Position numbers and translations under genes: made by a program
Notes under the pieces: generated by a model
Seen by the model: the letters and a program-made list of their open reading frames with translations, nothing else
Databases searched by the model: none
Told to the model about the DNA's origin: nothing
Part shown: positions 1 to 5,741 of the stretch, one piece after another
Layout: each line of letters starts with the position of its first letter
How positions within the stretch are numbered: position 1 is the stretch's first letter
From: Anaerolineales bacterium
GTDB lineage: Bacteria; Chloroflexota; Anaerolineae; Anaerolineales; DRMV01
Length of the DNA: 6,937 nt
NCBI GenBank assembly: GCA_026991215.1
Contig: JALXBY010000114.1
Coordinates: forward strand, 1-6,937
Reading direction: 5' to 3'

Positions 1-1
1 T

Positions 2-781
2 GAGGACCATGACCCCGCCCGAGCTCGGCCCCTGGCCCAACGCATTCTAGAAATGTGGGTGTTCCGGGACCCGCCCATCGTGATGCCCATACCCCACCGT
101 CCGGGCCACTACATGGTGCTGGACGGCGCGAACCGTACCTTTGCTTGCAAGTTCCTGGGGCTGCCCCACGTGCTGGTCCAGATCGTGGAACCGGATTCCC
201 CTTCCTACCGGCTTTCTTCCTGGAACCACGTGTTGTGGCACTGGCCCAGGGGGGACCTGCTGGACCATATCTCCCGCCTTTTGCCCTGGGAGCCGGTCCG
301 GGCTTCGGGCACGGAGGCGTTGGAGGCCCTGGAGGAAAAGCAGGCGTTGCTGGCCGTAGCCGTCCCGCCCGATGCCTATTACGTCTTCATGGCCCCGGAA
401 ATGGAACCGGAGCGCCGGGTACACCACCTGCGCCAGGTGGTCGATCTCTACCTGCATACGGCCCGGGTGGAACGCACCGGCCTGTTCAAAGTGGAGGAAC
501 TGCAGACCTGGTTCCCCCAATGGCAGGGGCTGGTGGTCTTTCCTGCGTTCACGGTGCATGAAATCTTCCGGGTGGTGGAACGGGGCCTGTTGTTCCCCGC
601 GGGCATCACCCGGTTCATGATTTTCCCCCGGGCCCTGCGGCTGTACTACCCCCTGGACGTGCTCGCTTCCCAGGCCTCGCTGGAGGAAAAGAACGCCCAC
701 CTGCGGGCCTGGCTCCGGGAACAGTTGCAGAACAAACGGGTGCGCTACTACGGCGATACGGTGATGTTGTTCGATGAATAG
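2..781 (+). CDS. ParB/sulfiredoxin-fold protein, SbnI/SerK-like (5' end outside window)
   Basis: The frame is open from the left edge, so the gene starts upstream. The first ATG at 53 is internal, because the 17 residues before it continue the domain. The 259 visible residues begin with the end of a ParB/Srx-type N-terminal domain: DPPIV at about 23-27 and the VLDGANR motif at about 39-45, followed by a PHVLVQIV strand. A middle region of unclear function follows. A conserved-looking C-terminal block (GITRFMIFPRALRLYYPLD at about 201-219, then EEKN and RVRYYGDTVMLFDE) matches my memory of SbnI-like proteins. Known members include SbnI and archaeal SerK, which phosphorylate free L-serine with ATP or ADP. 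There is no helix-turn-helix region like that of chromosome-partitioning ParB. Serine kinase activity here is inference, since this copy has DGANR rather than the DGHHR I associate with SerK. It converges on the next gene with a 15-bp gap. Confidence 0.75.
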   Translation, partial: EDHDPARARPLAQRILEMWVFRDPPIVMPIPHRPGHYMVLDGANRTFACKFLGLPHVLVQIVEPDSPSYRLSSWNHVLWHWPRGDLLDHISRLLPWEPVRASGTEALEALEEKQALLAVAVPPDAYYVFMAPEMEPERRVHHLRQVVDLYLHTARVERTGLFKVEELQTWFPQWQGLVVFPAFTVHEIFRVVERGLLFPAGITRFMIFPRALRLYYPLDVLASQASLEEKNAHLRAWLREQLQNKRVRYYGDTVMLFDE

Positions 782-796
782 CGCGCCGGACGTACC

Positions 797-3487
797 TCAC
801 GGCCGGGCTTCCACGGTCACCCTGGCCGTGTTCAGGTTCCCCGCCCGGTCGCGCGCGATGAAGGTGAGCACGTGCCGGCCCGGTGAAGCCGGGATCAGGC
901 CCCGGAAAGGCCCTTCGGTCATCTGCATCACCGGCTCCCCATCCAGGCGTACCGTGAGCCAGGCCAGTTCCAAATTTTCCCGCACCTCCACCTCGAAGTA
1001 CAGGAACCGCCCGTTCCAAAGCCGGGCCTGGCCTTCCTCCGGCGCCAGCACCCGCACCTGGGGCGGGGTGTTGTCCACGGTCACCTGCAGGGTGTGGCTC
1101 TGCAGGCGGCCTGCCTCGTCCACCACCTGGAGTTGGAGCACGTACAGGCCCTCTTCCCAGGAACGGGTGTCCCAGCGGGCCAGCACACCATCCCGCACCG
1201 GTTCTTCCCCCTGGGCCAGGACCTGCCAGCGCTCCGGGAACAGCCCCCGGCCCACCTGGACGCGATAACTGCGAAAGGCCACGACCTCAGCCGTGCCCCG
1301 GACCTCCACGGTGCCGGAGACGTAGGCAAAGGGCGCCGGTTCGGTCATCTGGACCAAAACCGAAGGTCTGGGCGGGCGCAGGACGTCATATTCCGTTGGC
1401 GGCTGGGGCCAGCCGTTTTCCTGGGCCCACCGCCGGGTTTCGGGCGGGGCCACCAGGTACGTTCGATATTCCACGGCTTCAGGCGGGGTGAACACCGTGG
1501 CCAGCCGGCCCGTGCGCGCGTTCACCGGAACCCGCTGGTAGAGGGTATCCAGTTGCTGGGGCTGGAAGGCGTCGAGGAAGGGCATCCGGGCAATCTGGGG
1601 GCAGTCTTCATCGGGCAACTGGCCGGAAGGCACGCACACCGGGATGAAGCGTACCTCCTGGGGCACCGGCCAGGTGGTCGTTTCCATGCCCACCTGGGCC
1701 AGCCGGGCTATCCGCTGCCACAACAGCAGGCTCACCCGTTCGGCATACGTTGGGTCCATGTCGGCCCCCCGGCCATCCAAGGCCACGACCACGACCCGTT
1801 GGGGGGCATAGCCCAGCGCCCAGACCACCCGCCCTGCCGCGGCCCGGCCCAGGTATACGGCGAAGCCCTCGGGCAGGTCCACCTGGTTGAGGGGCGGTTC
1901 CCGCCAGTCCTCTTTGGCGAGGGCATAGGTCACCAGGTAGGCCAGGGCCGGGCTGAGGCGGTTCTGGGTCGTGGCTTCGGGCAGGGCGATGGGGGAACCA
2001 TCCAGGTCGCGGGCCGCCGCGAACCAGCGGGGGGCCAGGGAGCCATCGGGTTGCGGCAGGCCCACCAGCCGGCCCTGGGTGGCGAACAGGCCCAGGTGAT
2101 GGGCCAGCATCGCGGGGGGCAGGGCCACCTCTTCCCCAAACCAGGAACCCCCCTGCAGCCCTTCAGGGGCAGGCAGCGCCATGGCCTGGAACAGGGGCAC
2201 CAGGGTCGAGGTCCCAAGGCGCTCGGCCAGGACGGCCAGAGGCACCTCCCAGGTGTTGGCCAAGGCCTGGCCCCATTGTACGGGTCCGTGGAAGCGGCCA
2301 TCGTGGTTGCGGACCTCCTCGGCGCCCAGGGGCCGCGCGGCGGGAACGTCCCAGAACAACCCGGCCGGCGTATATCCACGGCTGAAGGCCGCGGCATACA
2401 CCCAGGGGGCCAACGCTGTGCCCAGGGGCAGGGGGTCAGGTTGGGTCCGGCTCCCGGCCAAAAGATGGGCCAGCACCTCCCCCGCCTCCGGCTCCAGGAT
2501 GATGGCCTCCACCCCGACCTGGGCGGGCAGAGGGGCCTCCGGCCAGGGGGCCAGGCCGGGGCAGGGACCCTGTTCGGGCCGAAAGGCTTCTTCGACCACG
2601 CACGTCAATGCCTGTTGCAGGGGGCCGAGGATGGTTATGCGCACCTGTCGGCCCCGTTCGGGCAGGGCCAGGGGCTGTTGGGACCAGAGGTCCATCCAGG
2701 TGCGCACCGTGGGGGAAGGATGCACCACGGGCAGCGGCCCTGGTTGCGGCGCGCGACGGGCCTGCGCCAGGTCCGCCGTGGAAAGCCGGCCCCGGCCTTC
2801 CAGCCAGCGGACCAGGGCCTGCCGTTGTTCCTCCAGTTGGGCTTCTGCCATTTGCGGCCAGCGCAACCGTACAGCCAGCCAGGTGGCCTGGGACCAGTCC
2901 AGCCCGTGCACCGGGCGGTCGAAATAGGCCCAGGCCGCCGCGTCCAGGCCGTAGACGCCAGGGCCAAAGGGCCGCAGGTTCAACCACCATTCCAGCAAAC
3001 GCTCGGGCGGGTACGTGGCTTCTAACTGACGGGCCAGCAAATCCAGGGCGGGATCCGTGGCTTCGGCCTGGGGCAAAAGCAGCCGGGCCAGGTCCAGGGC
3101 CGGCCGCGGGGCTTCGGGGAAAACCCTGGGGTCCAGCGCGGCCTCCAGCGCGGTCCGCACGTGGGGTGGCAGGTTGGCCAGGCTCACGTACCGGGCCTGG
3201 GCCACGGCCTCCGGCTGCATGGCGCCAAAGGCGCGGGACCCATACCGGCTTTCCAGCCGGGTGGGGAAATAGGCCAGACCCTGGACCGGGTCTACCCAGC
3301 GGAGCAGGGCTTCGGGCCGGGGCAGGCCTGCGGCCAGCCGCGCATAGCGCGCGCTCCAGCCCAGGGCCAACAGCGCGGCCCCAACCCCCAACACCAGAAC
3401 CAGGGGCAAACCAAGGCGCGTGAGCCAGGCCTCACCTGGCGGAACCCCCTGGCGCCGCGCCCAGTACCAACGTTGCCAGCGGACCAA
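797..3487 (-). CDS. Class A PBP-like (PBP1C-like) protein with degenerate transglycosylase and transpeptidase sites
   Basis: This 896-residue protein has the layout of a bifunctional peptidoglycan synthase. It has a basic N-terminus, one membrane anchor (about 25-43), a GT51-like domain (about 65-245), a transpeptidase-like domain (about 285-590), a linker with VPVCVPSG and a second Cys (about 616-629), and two Ig-like domains (about 706-804 and 805-895, with DNTPPQV between them). Scaffold motifs survive: LPPHVRTAL (106-114), LEWWLNLRPFGPGVYG (165-180), PWVYAAA (361-367), QALAN (407-411) and LGYAPQ (558-563). The catalytic positions do not. The SxxK serine and lysine align with Thr357 and Ala360. 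SxN aligns with TWE (412-414). KTG aligns with YLG (545-547). The GT51 Glu is replaced by Leu118 or Asp119, and the segment with the GGSTITQQ motif is deleted. The start is TTG, supported by GGAGG 8 nt upstream. Family membership is well supported by motif order. Loss of activity is inferred from the missing residues. The gene is intact, so a scaffold or sensor role is more likely than decay. Confidence 0.85.
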   Translation of the reverse strand: MVRWQRWYWARRQGVPPGEAWLTRLGLPLVLVLGVGAALLALGWSARYARLAAGLPRPEALLRWVDPVQGLAYFPTRLESRYGSRAFGAMQPEAVAQARYVSLANLPPHVRTALEAALDPRVFPEAPRPALDLARLLLPQAEATDPALDLLARQLEATYPPERLLEWWLNLRPFGPGVYGLDAAAWAYFDRPVHGLDWSQATWLAVRLRWPQMAEAQLEEQRQALVRWLEGRGRLSTADLAQARRAPQPGPLPVVHPSPTVRTWMDLWSQQPLALPERGRQVRITILGPLQQALTCVVEEAFRPEQGPCPGLAPWPEAPLPAQVGVEAIILEPEAGEVLAHLLAGSRTQPDPLPLGTALAPWVYAAAFSRGYTPAGLFWDVPAARPLGAEEVRNHDGRFHGPVQWGQALANTWEVPLAVLAERLGTSTLVPLFQAMALPAPEGLQGGSWFGEEVALPPAMLAHHLGLFATQGRLVGLPQPDGSLAPRWFAAARDLDGSPIALPEATTQNRLSPALAYLVTYALAKEDWREPPLNQVDLPEGFAVYLGRAAAGRVVWALGYAPQRVVVVALDGRGADMDPTYAERVSLLLWQRIARLAQVGMETTTWPVPQEVRFIPVCVPSGQLPDEDCPQIARMPFLDAFQPQQLDTLYQRVPVNARTGRLATVFTPPEAVEYRTYLVAPPETRRWAQENGWPQPPTEYDVLRPPRPSVLVQMTEPAPFAYVSGTVEVRGTAEVVAFRSYRVQVGRGLFPERWQVLAQGEEPVRDGVLARWDTRSWEEGLYVLQLQVVDEAGRLQSHTLQVTVDNTPPQVRVLAPEEGQARLWNGRFLYFEVEVRENLELAWLTVRLDGEPVMQMTEGPFRGLIPASPGRHVLTFIARDRAGNLNTARVTVEARP
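798..830. other. Hairpin at the convergent gene junction
   Basis: The arms CACGGCCGGG (798-807) and CCCTGGCCGTG (820-830) pair over 10 bp with one bulged T at 823 and a 12-nt loop. The hairpin covers the last codons of the PBP-like gene, overlapping its stop codon at 797-799, and lies just past the stop of the upstream + gene. No T-run follows on either strand, so it is not a classical intrinsic terminator. It could act as a 3'-end stabiliser or a Rho-associated end for either convergent transcript. The pairing is seen directly; the function is inferred. Confidence 0.3.
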
Positions 3488-3495
3488 GGGTCAGG

Positions 3496-3500
3496 CCTCC
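3496..3500 (-). promoter_or_regulatory. Ribosome binding site that fixes the TTG start of the PBP-like gene
   Basis: On the minus strand GGAGG lies 8 nt before the TTG at 3487-3485. There is no in-frame ATG nearby that would keep the basic N-terminus and membrane anchor, so this site decides the TTG start. Confidence 0.7.
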
Positions 3501-3522
3501 GATATGCAAGGCTTCTGCCCCC

Positions 3523-3528
3523 ATTCTA
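3523..3528 (-). promoter_or_regulatory. Candidate -10 box (TAGAAT) for the PBP-like gene
   Basis: TAGAAT, read on the minus strand, is one base from the TATAAT consensus. It would place the transcript start about 29 nt before the TTG start codon. No convincing -35 hexamer lies 16-18 bp upstream, so the call rests on the -10 and its position only. Confidence 0.3.
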
Positions 3529-3547
3529 CGCCATGGGTGGGGAAATT

Positions 3548-3595
3548 GGGCGAATGGGCGGATGAGCGAATCAGCGAAGCAGCGGATGGGCGAAA
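3548..3595. repeat. Six tandem copies of a degenerate 8-bp repeat
   Basis: The units are GGGCGAAT, GGGCGGAT, GAGCGAAT, CAGCGAAG, CAGCGGAT and GGGCGAAA, with a shared GCGRA core. They lie end to end in the divergent intergenic region, between the promoter candidates of the two flanking genes. They resemble short tandemly repeated intergenic sequences reported in some bacteria such as cyanobacteria. They have no coding role here. They could be slippage-prone spacer DNA or an array of sites for a DNA-binding protein. Confidence 0.8.
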
Positions 3596-3642
3596 GCGGG
3601 GTGTGGCCGGAAAGTGGCGGTAGAGAAGATGGCAGGTTTGCG

Positions 3643-3648
3643 TATAAT
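3643..3648 (+). promoter_or_regulatory. Consensus -10 box (TATAAT) for the recombinase-like gene
   Basis: A perfect TATAAT sits 56 nt before the ATG at 3705, in an otherwise GC-rich stretch. A good -35 is not visible (GTAGAG at the 17-bp spacing), so the promoter may need an activator or rely on context. The predicted start of transcription is near 3655. Confidence 0.55.
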
Positions 3649-3659
3649 ACAAAGGGCGT

Positions 3660-3676
3660 GTATCTTATCGAGATAC
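3660..3676. promoter_or_regulatory. Perfect inverted repeat in the predicted 5' leader (candidate operator or stem-loop)
   Basis: GTATCT and AGATAC are perfect inverted arms separated by 5 nt (TATCG). The element starts about 5 nt after the predicted transcription start and ends 16 nt before the ribosome binding site. This position suits a repressor operator, for example for autoregulation, or a short RNA stem. It is only 6 bp per arm, so a chance match cannot be excluded. Confidence 0.4.
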
Positions 3677-3704
3677 GTCATCCCGCTTGCAGAAGGAGGG
3701 CGCA

Positions 3705-4637
3705 ATGGAATTGAAGAAGATTCTGGAGGAGTTCGACGCATACCTGGCCTCGCAGGGGCGGAAGGCATCGACCCGGCTGGCCTATCGGACGGACCTGGGG
3801 GACCTTTACCGGGCGCTCAAAACCGAACTGGGCCGGGAACCCACCACCCAGGACCTGACCCTGGAGTTTCTGCAGGCCTACTTGCAGCAGCAGGCGGAAA
3901 AGCAACGCCGCAGCACCCTGTTGCGACGGGCCGCGTCCCTGCGGGCTTTTGAGCGCTACCTGGTCGAGCGGGGCCTGGCCAAACCCTTCCTCCCTTCCCA
4001 GGAAGAAGTCCGCGCGCTGCTCAGGCAAAGCCGCGAAGGCCGGGCCACCCCCTGCCTGACCACCGAACAACTCCGCACCCTGTGGGAAACCCTCATCAAG
4101 TCCGACACCCGCCGTGCCTGGCGGGACCTGGCCCTGGTTTCCCTCCTCACCGAATGGGGCTTCCCCACCGAGCGCATCATCAACCTGCACCTGGAAGACA
4201 TCGACCTGGAGGAGGGCAAACTCCGCTTCCCCAGCACGGCCGGCGTGGAACTCACCTTCAACCTCAAGTACTCGGTGGGACCCCTGCGCTACTATGTGGA
4301 ACACGTCCGGCCCAAATATCACCTGCCCAAAGACGAGACCCACCTCTTCGTCAGCCAGCTGGGCCGGCCCCTGAGCCGCCAGAGCATCTGGCAGAGCCTG
4401 GGCGCCTGGGGCAAACAGGTCAATTTCCCCTTTGCCCTGACCCCTCGGGTGCTGCGCAACACCGCGGCCTTCCGGCTGTGGAAGCTGGGCACGCCTCGGG
4501 AGTTGATTCAACAGGCCATGGGCCACACCAACCCCATCTCCACCCTGTTCCTCATCCGCCGCCTGCAGCAAACCTGCGGGGATATGCCCGTGCCCCAAAT
4601 CCCCATCTTCGACCCCGAAACCAAACAGTTGCAATAA
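3705..4637 (+). CDS. Xer-like tyrosine-recombinase-fold protein lacking the catalytic tyrosine
   Basis: This 310-residue protein has the length and two-domain plan of XerC/XerD integrases. It has a SAM-like core-binding domain (about 1-95) and a catalytic-type domain (about 115-290). The ATG at 3705 is chosen because AAGGAGG lies 5 nt upstream; an in-frame TTG at 3687 would overlap that site. Recognisable anchors are the LLTEWGF..RIINLHLEDID block (147-167), LTPRVLRNTAAF (245-256) and AMGHTNPIST (271-280). Most of the active site is missing. The first Arg (GLRxSE in the family) is Pro154. No Lys lies in the beta-hairpin. HxxR is Arg248-x-x-Arg251, so the His is lost. His274 is kept. The nucleophilic Tyr position is Leu283 or Ile284, and there is no Tyr at all after residue 205. 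Strand cleavage should therefore be impossible, while DNA binding may remain. A terminator follows directly. Family assignment is firm; a regulatory or structural role is inference. Confidence 0.85.
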   Translation: MELKKILEEFDAYLASQGRKASTRLAYRTDLGDLYRALKTELGREPTTQDLTLEFLQAYLQQQAEKQRRSTLLRRAASLRAFERYLVERGLAKPFLPSQEEVRALLRQSREGRATPCLTTEQLRTLWETLIKSDTRRAWRDLALVSLLTEWGFPTERIINLHLEDIDLEEGKLRFPSTAGVELTFNLKYSVGPLRYYVEHVRPKYHLPKDETHLFVSQLGRPLSRQSIWQSLGAWGKQVNFPFALTPRVLRNTAAFRLWKLGTPRELIQQAMGHTNPISTLFLIRRLQQTCGDMPVPQIPIFDPETKQLQ

Positions 4638-4666
4638 CCCAACCGGCTCCTGCCTATCCCCCCACG

Positions 4667-4699
4667 GCCCTCCGTACCCCACGGTGCGGAGGGCTTTTT
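4667..4699 (+). terminator. Strong intrinsic terminator after the recombinase-like gene
   Basis: GCCCTCCG (4667-4674) pairs with CGGAGGGC (4687-4694). The helix continues inward (TACC with GGTG, one G-U pair) to a CCAC tetraloop, giving a 12-bp stem. TTTTT follows at 4695-4699. It lies 29 nt past the stop codon and separates this gene from argF transcription. Confidence 0.92.
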
Positions 4700-4709
4700 G
4701 TGCCGTGCG

Positions 4710-4763
4710 CTGACCATAGACCACCCACCCCTTTGCTCACTGACCACTGACCACTCACCACTG
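4710..4763. repeat. Degenerate heptamer repeats (CTGACCA type)
   Basis: CTGACCA at 4710-4716 is followed by TAGACCA (4717-4723). After a diverged stretch, an array of CTGACCA, CTGACCA, CTCACCA and a partial CTG runs from 4740 to 4763. The array directly abuts, and its last partial unit enters, the extended -10 of the argF promoter, so a repeat unit may serve as the -35 region. This is a short intergenic tandem repeat with no coding potential. Confidence 0.7.
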
Positions 4764-4770
4764 CTATAAT
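4762..4770 (+). promoter_or_regulatory. Extended -10 promoter for argF
   Basis: TGCTATAAT is a perfect TGnTATAAT extended -10 element. The best -35-like match is CTGACC (4740-4745), a repeat unit, at a long 19-bp spacing. An extended -10 can work with a weak -35. The predicted transcript start is near 4777, about 26 nt before the argF ATG. No ARG-box-like palindrome is evident. Confidence 0.7.
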
Positions 4771-4802
4771 CTCCCCCGTGATTCCCCCCGGGAGGCGAAC
4801 CC

Positions 4803-5741
4803 ATGGGCAAACGGGACTTTCTCGCGCTGGCCGACTTCACCCCCGAGGAAATCTGGGCCATCCTGGAGCGCTCGGTGGAACTCAAGCGGGAGTGGATGGC
4901 CACGGGGAGTAACCCACCCCTGCTTCGGGGCAAACGCATGGCCATGGTTTTCCAGAAGCCCAGCCTGCGGACCCGGGTCTCCTTTGAACTGGCCATGGAG
5001 CATCTGGGCGGCTACGCGTTCTACCTGGGTCCCCAAGAAATCGGCCTGGGCAAGCGGGAGGCCATCTCCGACGTAGCCCGGGTGCTTTCCGGTTATGTGG
5101 ACGTCATCATGGCCCGGGTCTTCGACCATGCCCACATCGAGGAACTGGCCCGGTGGGCTTCGGTGCCTGTTATCAACGGCCTGAGCGACTACAACCATCC
5201 CTGCCAGGCCCTGGCCGACGGCCTGACCATTTACGAGTCCTTTGGCCGCATCCAGGGGTTGAAAATCGTGTTCGTGGGCGACGGCAACAACGTGGCCGTT
5301 TCCCTCATGCATCTGGCGGCCAAACTGGGCGCGCACTTCGTCTTCTCTGGCCCCGAGGGCTACGACCCGCCCGAAAAGGCCTGGAAACTGGCCGAGACCT
5401 TTGCCCAGCAGAGCGGGGCCACCCTGCACATCGAGCGGGACCCCTTCAAGGCCGTGGAGGATGCGGACGTAATTTACACCGATACCTGGGTGAGCATGGG
5501 CCAGGAGGCCGAGGCGGAAAAGCGGATGCAGGTCTTCCCACCCTACCAGGTGAATGCCCGGTTGGTGGCCCGGGCCAAACCCACGGCCATCGTGATGCAT
5601 TGCCTGCCGGCCCACCGCGGGTATGAAATCACCGACGAGGTCATGGATGGACCCCAGTCGGTGGTCTTCCGCCAGGCCCACAACCGCCTGCACGCGCAAA
5701 AGGGCCTGCTGGCCGAGATGTTCGAACAGTGGAACGCATGA
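4803..5741 (+). CDS. argF: Ornithine carbamoyltransferase
   Basis: The enzyme transfers the carbamoyl group from carbamoyl phosphate to L-ornithine, giving citrulline in cytoplasmic arginine synthesis. The 312-residue length is typical. All key motifs are present in order: the carbamoyl-phosphate loop SLRTR (54-58, the Leu variant of STRTR), the second carbamoyl-phosphate motif HPCQ (132-135), the nucleotide-fold-like FVGDGNNV strand-loop (157-164), the ornithine-binding DTWVSMGQE (227-235), and the catalytic HCLPAHRG (266-273). The start is set by GGAGG 7 nt upstream of the ATG. It has its own extended -10 promoter and is followed by a gene overlapping its stop codon. No other arg genes are in view, so it is detached from an arginine cluster here. 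The SMG motif favours ornithine over putrescine or N-acetylornithine as acceptor, though motif reading alone cannot fully exclude them. Confidence 0.96.
   Translation: MGKRDFLALADFTPEEIWAILERSVELKREWMATGSNPPLLRGKRMAMVFQKPSLRTRVSFELAMEHLGGYAFYLGPQEIGLGKREAISDVARVLSGYVDVIMARVFDHAHIEELARWASVPVINGLSDYNHPCQALADGLTIYESFGRIQGLKIVFVGDGNNVAVSLMHLAAKLGAHFVFSGPEGYDPPEKAWKLAETFAQQSGATLHIERDPFKAVEDADVIYTDTWVSMGQEAEAEKRMQVFPPYQVNARLVARAKPTAIVMHCLPAHRGYEITDEVMDGPQSVVFRQAHNRLHAQKGLLAEMFEQWNA

Noticed and set aside
53..55. ATG as the start of the first gene
   Set aside because: The frame is open to the left edge and the preceding residues (EDHDPARARPLAQRILE) continue the ParB-like domain, so the gene is cut by the window rather than starting here.
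2..781. Chromosome-partitioning ParB
   Set aside because: No helix-turn-helix region follows the DGANR domain, and the C-terminal block matches SbnI-like proteins instead.
1094..3025. Long open frame (643 codons) on the + strand opposite the PBP-like gene
   Set aside because: It is antisense to a gene with recognisable domains, is rich in Gly, Gln, His, Arg and Pro as expected from the reverse frame of GC-rich codons, and shows no family motif or ribosome site.
3660..3676. MarR/MhqR-type operator (TATCTCGA...TCGAGATA)
   Set aside because: The arms look similar but the spacing is too short, and no such regulator gene is in the window. It is kept only as an unassigned inverted repeat.
3636..3680. 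A dif-like Xer recombination site near the recombinase-like gene
   Set aside because: TTGCGTATAAT faintly resembles one dif arm, but no second 11-bp arm follows at a 6-8 bp spacing. The 6-bp inverted repeat has the wrong geometry.
3687..3689. In-frame TTG as the start of the recombinase-like gene
   Set aside because: It would place the AAGGAGG ribosome site inside the coding region. The ATG at 3705 has ideal spacing from that site.
3678..5699. Minus-strand open frames at 3678-4724 and 4764-5699, opposite the recombinase-like gene and argF
   Set aside because: Both are mirror frames of clearly recognised + strand genes, with no motifs. The first also runs straight through the terminator and the intergenic region.
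4803..5741. Putrescine, N-acetylornithine or aspartate carbamoyltransferase instead of ArgF
   Set aside because: The DTWVSMGQE and HCLPAHRG motifs and the length fit ornithine carbamoyltransferase best.
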